Source of the DNA: Niveibacterium umoris
GTDB lineage: Bacteria; Pseudomonadota; Gammaproteobacteria; Burkholderiales; Rhodocyclaceae
Assembly (NCBI RefSeq): GCF_014197015.1
Contig: NZ_JACIET010000002.1
Span: 558,001 to 622,000, forward strand
Reading direction: 5' to 3'
Length of the DNA: 64,000 nt
This document shows positions 38,719 to 50,070 of the stretch, in pieces (the stretch's first letter is position 1; each line of letters opens with the position of its first letter). The notes beneath the pieces are model-generated. The model was not told the DNA's origin, ran no database searches, and saw only the letters and a list, made by a program, of their open reading frames with translations. Both the position numbers and the translations under genes were made by a program.

Positions 38719-39477
38719 TTACGAGTGAACCAAATCCCAGCCCAGTTTCGCCACGAGCATCGACACAACGAAGAGAAACAGCCAGCGCACGAACCCGTTT
38801 CCATGCTTGAGTGCGAGGTGGCTACCGACCTGTGCACCACAGAGATTCGCCACGGCCATCAGCGCACCCACGCGCCAAAGGATGCCGTCGGACAGGCCGA
38901 ACGACGCGATCGCCGCAAGATTTGTCGCGACGTTGACTACCTTCGCCGAGACCGAGGCCTTCAGAAAGTCGAAGCCGAACCAACGCACAAAAATGAAAAT
39001 CAGAAAGCTACCGGTACCCGGGCCGAAGAAACCGTCATAGAAACCAATACCCGCTCCAGTTAGCAATGCAGCGGGGACAACCAAGCCTGTTCGAAGGGGA
39101 TGACGTTCAAGCCGGCCAAAGTCCTTCTTCGTGAAGGTGTAGCCGCCTACCAATACAAGAAGTACCAGAACGAAAGGCTTCATCACTTCCTTCGGAAGCA
39201 GTGAAACCGCTTGCGCCCCAAACCAGGCGCCAGCGAGCGCTGCTGCAGCTGCCCACCCCGCTACCGTCCACGGAATCGGAACCGTTCGTGCATACCTCAC
39301 GCATGCGCTCAATGTGCCTGCGACCGACGAGACCTTGTTCGTTCCAAAGAGTATTGGGATGGCAACACCGGGAAACGCCGCCAGCAGTGCAGGAATCTGA
39401 ATCAGACCCCCGCCTCCCACTACTGCATCAACAAGACCGGCGATGAAGGCAGCAAACCCGAGCAGCAACCACTCCAT
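38719..39477 (-). CDS. TSUP (TauE/SafE) family membrane permease
   Basis: 252 residues with about seven to eight hydrophobic segments: MEWLLLGFAAFIAGLVDAVVGGGGLIQIPALLAAFPGV at the start and FLFVVSMLVAKLGW at the end. The repeated AxxGGGGG / GFYDGFFGPGTGSFL motifs are those of the YfcA/TauE-SafE branch, thought to move sulfur-containing or organic anions across the inner membrane. It lies exactly between two parS sites, so ParB spreading could affect its transcription. Substrate unknown. Confidence 0.9.
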   Translation of the reverse strand: MEWLLLGFAAFIAGLVDAVVGGGGLIQIPALLAAFPGVAIPILFGTNKVSSVAGTLSACVRYARTVPIPWTVAGWAAAAALAGAWFGAQAVSLLPKEVMKPFVLVLLVLVGGYTFTKKDFGRLERHPLRTGLVVPAALLTGAGIGFYDGFFGPGTGSFLIFIFVRWFGFDFLKASVSAKVVNVATNLAAIASFGLSDGILWRVGALMAVANLCGAQVGSHLALKHGNGFVRWLFLFVVSMLVAKLGWDLVHS

Positions 39478-39493
39478 TCAAACTCCAATCAAA

Positions 39494-39509
39494 TGTTCCA
39501 CGTGGAACA
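39494..39509. promoter_or_regulatory. parS centromere site 2
   Basis: A second identical copy of TGTTCCACGTGGAACA, 16 bp upstream of the TSUP start codon and before the small gene at 39517. Two parS copies 776 bp apart flank one gene. No further copies were seen elsewhere in the window by eye. Confidence 0.95.
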
Positions 39510-39516
39510 CTGGCAC

Positions 39517-39861
39517 TCAGACACTCGTATCCCGCACTTCCTTCTCGGCCCACAAGGCTCGGGCAATTGCCTTCCAAACGTCGTTGCCGTGAACCTCCAC
39601 ACCCTTGCCGGCTGCCTCGGCCATCAACTTGTTCATCAGAGCAATCAGTCCGTACAACTCTTCACTCGCCTGATCACGTGAAAACTCAGCGCCGCTACCG
39701 ATCGCGTGTCCGCCGTTGTTCACGCCGAGAACATCTCGCGCGAGCGCCCGCAACCCGGACTCGCTGTTCCAATCGATGCCGAGAATCACCAGCTTGCGCT
39801 CGATCTCCAGCGCGAGTTGCCCGGCCTCTGAGTCGTAGTACTTCAAGTCAAACTCGCTCAT
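39517..39861 (-). CDS. Hypothetical protein between parS and mnmE
   Basis: 114 residues: MSEFDLKYYDSEAGQLALEIERKLVILGIDW, then alternating helices with ASEELYGLIALMNKLMAEAAGKGVEVHGNDVWKAIARALW. It is soluble and mostly helical, with no signal peptide or membrane segment. No family recognised. It lies 6 bp downstream of mnmE on the same strand and is therefore probably co-transcribed with it, ending just before parS site 2. Codon use matches its neighbours, so it looks like a genuine, conserved-length gene. Confidence 0.7.
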   Translation of the reverse strand: MSEFDLKYYDSEAGQLALEIERKLVILGIDWNSESGLRALARDVLGVNNGGHAIGSGAEFSRDQASEELYGLIALMNKLMAEAAGKGVEVHGNDVWKAIARALWAEKEVRDTSV

Positions 39862-39867
39862 ACACCG

Positions 39868-41232
39868 TCACTTTCCAATACAGAAACGAGAGAAGATCAC
39901 ACCGAGCAAATCATCTGCGCCAAACTCGCCGGTAATCCGATTAACCGCCTCTTGCGCAAGGCGCAGCTCTTCGGCCATCAATTCAAGTGCACCAGCATGC
40001 GCTTGAACCAGCGCCTCAGCGACGCAATCGCGCGCGCTGCGCAGTGCTTCCAGATGCCGATCACGCGCGAGGAAGACCTCTTCTCCGTGGGCCTCCCAGC
40101 CAGCGACGCGCAGCAACTCTGCACGAAGCAGGTCGACGCCCTCCCCGCTTGCAGCCGACAAGTGAACCTCGACCCCATCGCCTACGTCCACGCGATTCGC
40201 AGGCGTTCCTAACAAATCGACTTTGTTGAAGACCCATATCACCGGAACCCCGCCCGGCAATCGCGCATCGATCTCGTGATCGCCAGCCGTAATACCCTGA
40301 CGCGCATCCACCAGCCGGACGACAACGTCGGCACGCGAAATCTCATTCCAAGTGCGCGCGATCCCGATTCGTTCCACCGAGTCATCAGTCTCTCGCAGCC
40401 CCGCCGTGTCGACGATGTGCAAGGGAATCCCCTCAATCTGGATCGTCTCGCGCAACACATCGCGGGTCGTACCCGCCACGTCGGTCACGATGGCCCGGTC
40501 CTGACCCGACAGCCTGTTCAGCAGACTCGACTTACCCACATTGGGCTGCCCGGCGAGCACCACGTGGAGACCACTGCGCAACAGGCTACCTTGCTTGGCC
40601 TTCGCCAGCAGTGCATCGAGATCCGTGCCGAGCACATCCAGGCGTTCGAACGCCCGCGCCGCTTTCAGGAAGTCGATTTCTTCCTCTGGGAAATCCAGAG
40701 TGGCTTCAACCAGCATCCTCAGATCAACGAGTTTGTCGCGCCAGCCGTGCACCTGTCGCGAGAACTCGCCATCCAGCGAGCGCAGCGCCGAGCGGGCGGC
40801 GGCCGAAGTATCGGCATCGATCAGATCCGCGACAGCCTCTGCCTGCGCCAGATCCAGCTTGTCGTTCAGAAACGCACGCTCGGTGAACTCACCGGGACGC
40901 GCCAGCCGGGCACCCAACTCCAGACACCGTGCCAGCAACAGACGCATCACCACCGGTCCGCCGTGCCCTTGCAGTTCCAGCACATCCTCCCCGGTGTAGG
41001 AGCGCGGGCCAGGGAAAAAAAGCAAAAGGCCGGCATCGATTGGCCGGCCTTCTCCATCCAGGAACTTCGACAGCTGCGCGACCCGAGCTTCCGGATTCCG
41101 CCCCGTCAGCGCCAGCGCGATACGCGCCAGCCCAGACCCTGAAACACGGACGACTCCGATGCCACCGCGCCCTGGCGCGGTAGCGATCGCCGCTATCGTG
41201 TCAGCTGTTCGCGGGCTTCGCGTCACCGCCAA
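39868..41232 (-). CDS. mnmE: tRNA modification GTPase MnmE (TrmE)
   Basis: 454 residues. Partner of MnmG in cmnm5U34 synthesis. N-terminal tetrahydrofolate-binding part ([21 protein letters not shown]), G domain with [47 protein letters not shown] and FNKVDL, and the invariant C-terminal FCIGK with its Cys. The start is TTG at 41232 or GTG at 41226; either overlaps the 3' end of yidC by about 30 bp. Confidence 0.95.
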   Translation of the reverse strand: MAVTRSPRTADTIAAIATAPGRGGIGVVRVSGSGLARIALALTGRNPEARVAQLSKFLDGEGRPIDAGLLLFFPGPRSYTGEDVLELQGHGGPVVMRLLLARCLELGARLARPGEFTERAFLNDKLDLAQAEAVADLIDADTSAAARSALRSLDGEFSRQVHGWRDKLVDLRMLVEATLDFPEEEIDFLKAARAFERLDVLGTDLDALLAKAKQGSLLRSGLHVVLAGQPNVGKSSLLNRLSGQDRAIVTDVAGTTRDVLRETIQIEGIPLHIVDTAGLRETDDSVERIGIARTWNEISRADVVVRLVDARQGITAGDHEIDARLPGGVPVIWVFNKVDLLGTPANRVDVGDGVEVHLSAASGEGVDLLRAELLRVAGWEAHGEEVFLARDRHLEALRSARDCVAEALVQAHAGALELMAEELRLAQEAVNRITGEFGADDLLGVIFSRFCIGK

Positions 41233-42853
41233 ACATCCGTGTGATGTACCACTGCTGACCGATCGACAACATGTTGTTCACCACCCAGTACAGCACCAGA
41301 CCGGACGGGAACCACGCCATCATCACCGTAAAGAAGATCGGCATGAACATCATCACTTTCTGCTGCACCGGATCCGGCGACGACGGCGAAAGCTTCATCT
41401 GGATCAGGCTGGTGACACCCATGATGATGGGCAGCACGAAGAACGGATCCTTCAAGGAAAGATCGGTAATCCACCCGAGCCACGGCGCTTGGCGCATCTC
41501 GACCGCACCCAGCAGCACCCAGTACAGCGCAATGAACACCGGCATCTGGATCAGCATCGGCCAGCACCCACCCATCGGGTTGACCTTCTCCTTCTTGTAC
41601 AACTCCATCATCTCCTGGTTCATCTTCATCCGGTCGTCCTTGTACTGCTCCTGAATCCGCTTCATGCGAGGCATGATCGTCTTCATTTTCGCCATGGACT
41701 TGTAGGACGCTGCGGAAAGCGGGAAAAACGCGAGCTTGATCAGGACTGTGAGCGCAATGATTGCCCAGCCCCAGTTACCGACGAGCTTGTGCAGCCAAGA
41801 AAGGCACCAGAAGATCGGCTCGGCGATGATTGCGAGACGACCATAGTCGACCACGCGGTCCAAGCCTGGCGCGAGCGCGCTGAGCTTTTCCTGCTCCTGC
41901 GGGCCTACATACAGCGGAACAGAAACCGTAGCCTTTTGACCCGCCGCGATCACCGCCAGAGGTTGAATCACCCCAGCGGTAAAGAGACCTCCGCCCAATT
42001 CATCCGTGAAGAACTCGCGCTGCCCCGCTTTTGGCGCGTAGGCCGATACGAAGTAGTGTTGCACCATCGCCACCCAGCCGTCCGATGCGGGCTTCGGCAG
42101 CTTGGCTTCCTTCTTCTCGATTTCCTTGAACGAAATCTTGGTGTATTTCTCAGCGTCGGCGTAGAAAGCCGGGCCGGTGTAGGTCTGCGCACCACCAAAG
42201 AACCCGGCGGTGCTCTCAGCCTCCTTGTTGTCACGTGTCAGCTGATAATAGGCGTGACCACCAAGCGCGCTCACACCACCATTATCGATCTCGTAACCAA
42301 CATCAATCACATAGCTGCCACGATGAAAAGTGAGCACCTTCGTGATCTTGACCCCATCATGCTCTGGCGCTTGCAGCCGGACGGACACCGCTTCCTCGCC
42401 ATCCTTCAGCACCACCTTGGCCTGCGAGAGGCTGAACAAGGTCTTGTGATTAGGCAAGCCGGCACCAATCAGGCCGCTCTGCGCAAGGTAGGTATGAACC
42501 CTGCCATCGTCGAACAACACGAACGGCTTGTCGGGTGCATTGTTCGCACCGTGCTTCTTGAGTTCCAAACGTACGATGTCACCACCCAGTGCCGACACCT
42601 CGGCATGAACCATATCGGTATCCACCGTGAGCCGGGGCGCTTTTGCACGCTCTGCAGCGCTCACCGCCGCTGGCGCCATCGCGGGCTTGTCCGGTGAAGT
42701 GCCGGGCGCCGACTGCGTTGGCGTAGGCGTTGCCGATTGCGTCGCATTCGCGGTGGCAAGTGCTTTTGGCTGGTTATGCTTCTGCCAGGCATCCCACAGC
42801 ATGACGAGCGACATGCTGAAGATCACCAACAGGATCAGGCGGCGGTTATCCAT
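41201..42853 (-). CDS. yidC: Membrane protein insertase YidC
   Basis: 550 residues, the Gram-negative form. It inserts membrane proteins with or without the Sec translocon. TM1 [20 protein letters not shown] is followed by a Pro/Ala-rich linker, the large periplasmic P1 domain ([29 protein letters not shown] onward) and the core of five segments: [47 protein letters not shown] and [24 protein letters not shown]. It follows yidD and rnpA in the usual order. Confidence 0.97.
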   Translation of the reverse strand: MDNRRLILLVIFSMSLVMLWDAWQKHNQPKALATANATQSATPTPTQSAPGTSPDKPAMAPAAVSAAERAKAPRLTVDTDMVHAEVSALGGDIVRLELKKHGANNAPDKPFVLFDDGRVHTYLAQSGLIGAGLPNHKTLFSLSQAKVVLKDGEEAVSVRLQAPEHDGVKITKVLTFHRGSYVIDVGYEIDNGGVSALGGHAYYQLTRDNKEAESTAGFFGGAQTYTGPAFYADAEKYTKISFKEIEKKEAKLPKPASDGWVAMVQHYFVSAYAPKAGQREFFTDELGGGLFTAGVIQPLAVIAAGQKATVSVPLYVGPQEQEKLSALAPGLDRVVDYGRLAIIAEPIFWCLSWLHKLVGNWGWAIIALTVLIKLAFFPLSAASYKSMAKMKTIMPRMKRIQEQYKDDRMKMNQEMMELYKKEKVNPMGGCWPMLIQMPVFIALYWVLLGAVEMRQAPWLGWITDLSLKDPFFVLPIIMGVTSLIQMKLSPSSPDPVQQKVMMFMPIFFTVMMAWFPSGLVLYWVVNNMLSIGQQWYITRMFGGDAKPANS

Positions 42854-42908
42854 CGGAATCAGTCGTTTCTGGTAGGGGTATCAATCTTGGGTGCCCGCGG
42901 TACAGGCA

Positions 42909-43118
42909 TCAGGGTACCGGATCATAACCGCCCGGATTCCACGGGTGACAGCGGGTCACACGGCGCGCGGCAAGCCAGGATCCTTTGATAGCACCGTGAC
43001 GTTGCAGCGCTTCAATCGCGTACGCGGAACAGGAGGGGTGGAAACGGCAATTACGTCCGAGGAACGGACTCAGCAACAGCCGGTACGCACGCAACAGGGC
43101 GATCAACACGGACTGCAT
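42909..43118 (-). CDS. yidD: Membrane protein insertion efficiency factor YidD
   Basis: 69 residues: [66 protein letters not shown], with the conserved three Cys and the CHPWxPGGxDPVP end. An amphipathic N-terminal helix sits at the inner membrane face and aids YidC-dependent insertion. It lies between rnpA (6-bp gap) and yidC (55-bp gap) in the conserved origin-proximal order. Confidence 0.95.
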   Translation of the reverse strand: MQSVLIALLRAYRLLLSPFLGRNCRFHPSCSAYAIEALQRHGAIKGSWLAARRVTRCHPWNPGGYDPVP

Positions 43119-43124
43119 TCCGAA

Positions 43125-43481
43125 TCATCCCCGCGGCAGGCGCTTGAACAGCATCTGGACTTCAGCGCGCAGATTTTCGCGACTGACAGCCTTCGGAGAT
43201 GCCGACAACCGAAGGACAAGATCACAACACGGCAGGCTCGCGCGCTCCAGACGGAACACCTCGCGCCCGATCCGTTTGATCAGATTGCGCTGCACTGCAC
43301 GGCGCGCCAGCTTCTTGGCAACCACGAAGCCGATACGCGCGCTGCACAAGGCATTGGGTCGATAGTGCAGGTTAAAAACCTGGCCCCGGACGACCCGCCG
43401 GTGAGCGAAAACTGCCGAGAACTCTTCACCTGTGTGCAGCCGGTAGGCCGGCAACAGGTCAAAGCCGGTGGTTTCCGCCAA
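43125..43481 (-). CDS. rnpA: Ribonuclease P protein component
   Basis: About 118 residues. Basic RNA-binding protein that assists the RNase P RNA in maturing tRNA 5' ends. Conserved parts are YRLHTGEEFSAVFAHRR, ARIGFVVAKKLARRAVQRNLIKRIGREVFRLE (the RNR motif region) and LVLRLSASPKAV. The frame is open to 43547, inside rpmH; the start is not obvious. TTG at 43481, right after the rpmH stop, or TTG at 43454 are the candidates, both without a clear ribosome binding site. Coupled translation from rpmH is likely. Confidence 0.93.
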   Translation of the reverse strand: MAETTGFDLLPAYRLHTGEEFSAVFAHRRVVRGQVFNLHYRPNALCSARIGFVVAKKLARRAVQRNLIKRIGREVFRLERASLPCCDLVLRLSASPKAVSRENLRAEVQMLFKRLPRG

Positions 43482-43485
43482 CCGA

Positions 43486-43620
43486 TCAGACGGCGAGACG
43501 ATGACGGCCCTTGGCGCGACGAGCGGCCAGAACAGCGCGGCCACCACGGGTGCGCGAACGGACGAGGAAACCGTGGGTACGCTTGCGACGAACGACGGAA
43601 GGCTGGTAAGTGCGCTTCAT
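43486..43620 (-). CDS. rpmH: Ribosomal protein bL34
   Basis: A 44-residue protein, translated directly from the sequence: [18 protein letters not shown], then [20 protein letters not shown], then RHRLAV. This is the canonical bL34 sequence, one of the most conserved short ribosomal proteins and highly basic. Its start is the ATG at 43620. It heads the rpmH-rnpA-yidD-yidC-mnmE transcript, and a near-consensus promoter and two DnaA boxes lie just upstream. Confidence 0.97.
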   Translation of the reverse strand: MKRTYQPSVVRRKRTHGFLVRSRTRGGRAVLAARRAKGRHRLAV

Positions 43621-43655
43621 GATTTGATTCCTTGGTAAGCCGGGAAAAACGCGCG

Positions 43656-43684
43656 ATTACACAGCGTAACGCACTGTTTGTCAA
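43656..43684 (-). promoter_or_regulatory. rpmH promoter
   Basis: On the minus strand TTGACA (43684-43679) and TGTAAT (43661-43656) are separated by 17 bp: a perfect -35 and a -10 with one mismatch, about 36 bp before the rpmH start codon. DnaA boxes at 43696-43723 sit immediately upstream, so DnaA may influence this promoter. Confidence 0.8.
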
Positions 43685-43695
43685 GCGTTTTCATG

Positions 43696-43723
43696 TTTTC
43701 CACAGGGAAGCGCCTGTGGATAA
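43696..43723. promoter_or_regulatory. Pair of DnaA boxes between rpmH and dnaA
   Basis: TTTTCCACA (43696-43704, one mismatch from TTATCCACA) and TGTGGATAA (43715-43723, a perfect box in reverse) face each other with a 10-bp gap. They lie between the divergent rpmH and dnaA promoters, a classical site for DnaA autoregulation. The rest of the 276-bp region up to dnaA has no other feature I can support. Confidence 0.8.
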
Positions 43724-43896
43724 TTTTCCGGATGACGCGTAGAATCACCCGCTTTCCGCGCTCCCCGGTCAGCCTGTCACCTGCACGCAGAACACTGCCC
43801 GTTCGAGCACAATAATCACATAAAAATCAAAGAGTTGATGCCGCACCGCTCGCCGCCAAACGCGCCGATGCGGGGTGGGAGCCATTCGCGCAAAAC

Positions 43897-45318
43897 GTGA
43901 GTCAAGAATTCTGGTCTACATGCTTGTCCCGTCTCGAGGCTGAACTGCCGCAACAGCAGTTCAACACCTGGATCAGGGCCCTTGCCCCTTCGCCGGCTAC
44001 CAGCCCGCGCAGCCTCGAGTTGCACGCACCCAACCGCTTCGTGCTGCAATGGGTGCGCGAGCGCTATCTCCGACGCATCGAGGAAATCGGCCAGGAGATC
44101 TTTGGTGAACCGATTCAGGTCACCCTGTCGATATCGGCCCACGTCAAGCCGCTTGCCACCCCACGCGCAACCGCGCCGGCCCCAAAGCAGGCAGCTCCCG
44201 CCGCATCGCCTGACACGCCAGCCCCCGCAATCATCAAATCGCGTGACGAGACCGCCGCGCGAGTGCCTGCGCCAAGCGCAGACAACGCACCCTACGAGCG
44301 GACCCGGCTCAACTCGGATTTCACCTTCGACAACCTGGTCACCGGACGCGCCAACGACCTCGCCCGCGCCGCTGCAATGCAGGTGGCGCAGAATCCGGGC
44401 ACCAGCTACAACCCGCTCTTCGTCTATGGCGGTGTCGGCCTCGGCAAGACCCACCTTATCCACGCGCTCGGCAACGCCGTCTGGAAGCACAACCCGAAAG
44501 CGGTCATCCGTTACGTGCACGCCGAGGATTACTACGCCGACGTGGTGCGCGCCTACCAGCAGAAGAGTTTCGACCAGTTCAAGCGCTACTACCGCAACCT
44601 CGACCTGCTGCTGATCGACGACATCCAGTTCTTCAAGAACAAGGAGCGCACGCAGGAAGAGTTCTTCCACGCCTTCAATGCACTGGTCGAAGCACGCAAA
44701 CAGATCGTCATCACCAGCGACACCTATCCGAAGGAAGTCGAAGGCCTGCAGGACCGCCTGGTTTCGCGCTTCGACTGGGGTCTCACCGTGCAGATCGAGC
44801 CACCCGAACTCGAAATGCGGGTCGCAATCCTGAAGAAGAAGGCCGAAACCGAGCGCACGCCGCTCACCGACGACGTTGCCTTCCTGATTGCCAAGAACCT
44901 GCGCTCCAACGTACGCGAACTGGAAGGCGCTCTGAAGAAGGTGCTCGCCTTCTCACGCTTCCACGGCCGCGACATCAGCCTGGAATTGGCCAAAGAAGCG
45001 CTGCGCGACCTGCTTGCCGCGCACAACCGCCAGATCACCTTCGAACTGATCCAGAAGACCGTTTCGGACTACTACAAGATCAAGGTAGCCGACATGCATT
45101 CGAAGAAGCGCACACGGGCCATCGCCCGCCCGCGCCAGGTCGCGATGTTCCTTGCCAAGGAACTCACCCCTTCTTCATTGCCATCGATCGGTGAGGCCTT
45201 CGGCGGTCGCGATCACACCACGGTGCTGCACGCCTGCCGGACGATTGCTGAGCTGCGCCTGGCAGACCAGCAGCTCAATCACGATCTGCATGTGCTGACG
45301 CAAACCTTGCGTGGATGA
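43897..45318 (+). CDS. dnaA: Chromosomal replication initiator DnaA
   Basis: 473 residues from a GTG start. Domain I ([25 protein letters not shown]) is followed by an Ala/Pro-rich linker (residues 85-140), domain III with Walker [17 protein letters not shown], Walker [11 protein letters not shown] and sensor regions, and domain IV with [40 protein letters not shown], the DnaA-box binding helix-turn-helix. It opens the AT-rich DNA at oriC. The ribosome binding site is weak, suggesting low translation. Confidence 0.97.
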   Translation: MSQEFWSTCLSRLEAELPQQQFNTWIRALAPSPATSPRSLELHAPNRFVLQWVRERYLRRIEEIGQEIFGEPIQVTLSISAHVKPLATPRATAPAPKQAAPAASPDTPAPAIIKSRDETAARVPAPSADNAPYERTRLNSDFTFDNLVTGRANDLARAAAMQVAQNPGTSYNPLFVYGGVGLGKTHLIHALGNAVWKHNPKAVIRYVHAEDYYADVVRAYQQKSFDQFKRYYRNLDLLLIDDIQFFKNKERTQEEFFHAFNALVEARKQIVITSDTYPKEVEGLQDRLVSRFDWGLTVQIEPPELEMRVAILKKKAETERTPLTDDVAFLIAKNLRSNVRELEGALKKVLAFSRFHGRDISLELAKEALRDLLAAHNRQITFELIQKTVSDYYKIKVADMHSKKRTRAIARPRQVAMFLAKELTPSSLPSIGEAFGGRDHTTVLHACRTIAELRLADQQLNHDLHVLTQTLRG

Positions 45319-45838
45319 CATGGCAGGAGAACCGATCAATCAGCACTGTGAATAGTAGGTGGACAGATCGAGGGAGCCTTTGGGGACAAGCTTGATTCTT
45401 CCCGACGACGCGAAATTCATCCCCACTTGTTCAGCTCGCCATACGTAGGTTGCGAACATGGTTTCAGATCACGCAACGTATTGAATGGAAAACGGAAAAC
45501 GTAGTTATCCACAGAAGTAGGGCTTGGTTTACTAATAGTAGTTATATGTTTACAAGATCTTGTTAACAACAGTTCAGATGCGTTGGCGGCTTCAACAGGC
45601 TGCAAGAACACCAACACCATCGGACACCGGTTGTGGAAATCCGGTGTGTTGAACATGGCAAGATTTGGGGACAAACGAAGGACAAGCGGCAAGGGCAAAA
45701 ATGCTCCCCACTTGTTCATTGACAGTTACAGACCTTGTGAACAAGGTTTTGAACCGCATAAGTTGTTGTAGTTATTTGATTTTCTGTGCTTATCCACAGA
45801 AACCGGATGCAGTTAACTAATAATAGAGGTTTACTTAA
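45319..45838. other. oriC region between dnaA and dnaN
   Basis: An AT-rich, gene-free stretch in otherwise GC-rich DNA. Perfect DnaA boxes TTATCCACA at 45505-45513 and 45790-45798; a degenerate box TTGTGGAAAT at 45631 sits between the 7-bp inverted repeats ACACCGG and CCGGTGT. An AT-rich section near 45535-45570 (ACTAATAGTAGTTATATGTTTACAAGATCTTGTTAAC) is the likely unwinding element. Two modules share TTTGGGGACAA and, 41 bp later, TCCCCACTTGTTCA (45379-45433 and 45664-45718). The palindrome CCTTGTGAACAAGG is at 45733-45746. The dnaN promoter must also lie here. Confidence 0.8.
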
Positions 45839-46942
45839 ATGCTTCTGTTAACAGCCTCTCGTGAAGCCCTGCTGGGACCCCTGCAGTCGGTTTCGGGGAT
45901 CGTCGAAAAGCGACACACCCTGCCGATCCTGTCGAACGTGCTGATCGAAAAGCACGGCGACGACCTCACCCTGCTGGCCACCGACATCGAGATCCAGATC
46001 CGTACCACCGGCCAGGCCAGCGGCGGTGCAGACGCCAACTTCACCGTCGGTGCCCGCAAGTTTCAGGACATCCTGCGTGCCTTATCCGACGGCACCGAGG
46101 TGAACCTCAAGCTCGACGCGAACCGCCTGTCACTGCATGCCGGCAAGAGCCGCTTTGCGCTGCAGACGCTCCCGGCCACCGACTACCCGCGCATGCAGTT
46201 CAACGATGCCGAAGCGGTCACGCTTACCGTCTCGCAAAAGGCCTTCAAGCGCCAGCTTGCCCAGGTTGCGTACTCGATGGCCGCACAGGACATCCGCTAC
46301 TACCTCAACGGCCTGCTGGTCGTTGCCCAGGGTAACGAACTGCGCATGGTCGCCACCGACGGTCACCGCCTCGCCTTCGCTTCGGCTGAAATCGACGGCG
46401 AGCTGCCGAAGACCGAAGTGATCCTTCCGCGCAAGACCGTGCTCGAACTCGCGCGTCAGCTCGCCGACAGCGACGAGCCGCTGGAAATTGCGCTCGCCGG
46501 CAACCAGGCCCGCTTCCGCTTCGGCCCGATCGAACTGATCACCAAACTCATCGATGGCAAGTTCCCGGACTACGAGCGCGTCATCCCGCAGAACCATCCG
46601 AAACTGCTGGTGCTGGGCCGCAGCGCACTGCTTGGCTCGCTGCACCGTGTCGCGATCCTGACCAACGAAAAGTTCCGCGGCGTCCGCGTGGTGCTCTCAA
46701 GCGGCAGCCTGAAGATCGTCAGTTCCAACGCCGAGCAGGAAGAAGCGCAGGAAGAAATCGAAGTCGACTATGCCGGCGACACCGTCGACATCGGCTTCAA
46801 CGTCACCTATCTGCTCGACGTGCTCACCAACTCATCGACCGACGAGATCGAGCTGCGCCTCAACGACGGCAACTCCAGCGCCCTCATCACCCTGCCCGGT
46901 GATGCGCGCTTCAAGTACGTCGTGATGCCGATGCGGATCTGA
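45839..46942 (+). CDS. dnaN: DNA polymerase III beta subunit (sliding clamp)
   Basis: 367 residues, the standard size. A dimeric ring clamp that tethers polymerase to DNA. N-terminal LLTASREALLGPLQSVSGIVEKRHTLPILSNVLIE, VVATDGHRLAFASAEI and the C-terminal NVTYLLDVLTNSSTDEIELRLNDGNSSALI and YVVMPMRI (the MPMR hydrophobic pocket) are characteristic. Gene order dnaA-dnaN-gyrB is the usual one, here without recF between dnaN and gyrB. A hairpin follows the stop. Confidence 0.97.
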   Translation: MLLLTASREALLGPLQSVSGIVEKRHTLPILSNVLIEKHGDDLTLLATDIEIQIRTTGQASGGADANFTVGARKFQDILRALSDGTEVNLKLDANRLSLHAGKSRFALQTLPATDYPRMQFNDAEAVTLTVSQKAFKRQLAQVAYSMAAQDIRYYLNGLLVVAQGNELRMVATDGHRLAFASAEIDGELPKTEVILPRKTVLELARQLADSDEPLEIALAGNQARFRFGPIELITKLIDGKFPDYERVIPQNHPKLLVLGRSALLGSLHRVAILTNEKFRGVRVVLSSGSLKIVSSNAEQEEAQEEIEVDYAGDTVDIGFNVTYLLDVLTNSSTDEIELRLNDGNSSALITLPGDARFKYVVMPMRI

Positions 46943-46984
46943 TCCCGCCCTCACCACACCAGACTCAGCCGCAGAACACCGCGG

Positions 46985-47021
46985 GTGCAGGCGGATCCGG
47001 TTCGAAGTGATCCGCCTGCAC
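46985..47021 (+). terminator. Hairpin between dnaN and gyrB
   Basis: GTGCAGGCGGATC (46985-46997) and GATCCGCCTGCAC (47009-47021) form a perfect 13-bp stem with an 11-base loop, followed by TGGCATTTACC. It sits 43 bp after the dnaN stop and 49 bp before gyrB, and may terminate or attenuate transcription between them. Confidence 0.7.
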
Positions 47022-47045
47022 TGGCATTTACCGCGGCGACGATAA

Positions 47046-49550
<2,505 letters not shown>

Positions 49551-49568
49551 GAACTTGTAGCGAGACCC

Positions 49569-49603
49569 AATTAGTGACACATCAGGAAGCAATTAGTGGC
49601 ACA
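49569..49603. repeat. 13-bp direct repeat just after gyrB
   Basis: AATTAGTGACACA (49569-49581) and AATTAGTGGCACA (49591-49603) differ at one base and are 22 bp apart, within 20-55 bp of the gyrB stop. Such paired terminal repeats occur at some insertion-sequence ends, and could mark a decayed element or the left edge of the accessory block. No transposase is present. From here to 50070 I see only the AT-rich stretch at 49611-49660 (TTGACT and A/T runs) and the terminator below. Confidence 0.4.
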
Positions 49604-49708
49604 GAAATCTGCTGGATTTTGACTAAATAATAATAAAAACAAAGACTTATTGATTGTCCTACAAGCTGGCAGCTCTTTACGTCGGCTTCCAGTTGGCAAG
49701 CTTCACCG

Positions 49709-49740
49709 AAATGGCACCAGACCTCGTCTGGTGCCATTTT
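49709..49740 (+). terminator. Strong hairpin terminator downstream of gyrB
   Basis: AAATGGCACCAGAC (49709-49722), loop CTC, GTCTGGTGCCATTT (49726-49739) is a perfect 14-bp stem followed by TCGTTT. It ends gyrB transcription, or a short transcript from the AT-rich stretch before it, so the defence operon at 50071 needs its own promoter. Confidence 0.88.
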
Positions 49741-50070
49741 CGTTTCAGAGCTCCCATCAATTCAGCGCCCCATTGGCGCAGAAGCAGCCGTTTGGGCTCT
49801 CTTTCAAACGTCGGCGTCCTTCGCGTCGTGTTCACGAACATCAACTCCAGGACTACGAAGATTTCCAGTAGTCGTGCGACTTTCGTCAACGGACATGGGG
49901 CCGATATGCTTTCTATTCGCGGTACTCTTTCCCCTCCTCGGATACCCGCAGGTTGCTGCGTCTGACGCTCCAGTCGAAGTGCCGCTGTACCTGTCGCCCA
50001 TGAACTGGGCACGGGGGCCTTGGACGCTGCCAGATGCAGGCTGAACCAATCGATTGAGACCGATAGCCAC

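Noticed and set aside
49560-49660. Insertion sequence after gyrB
   Set aside because: Only a short repeat pair is present; no transposase, no long terminal inverted repeats and no duplicated target site could be identified.
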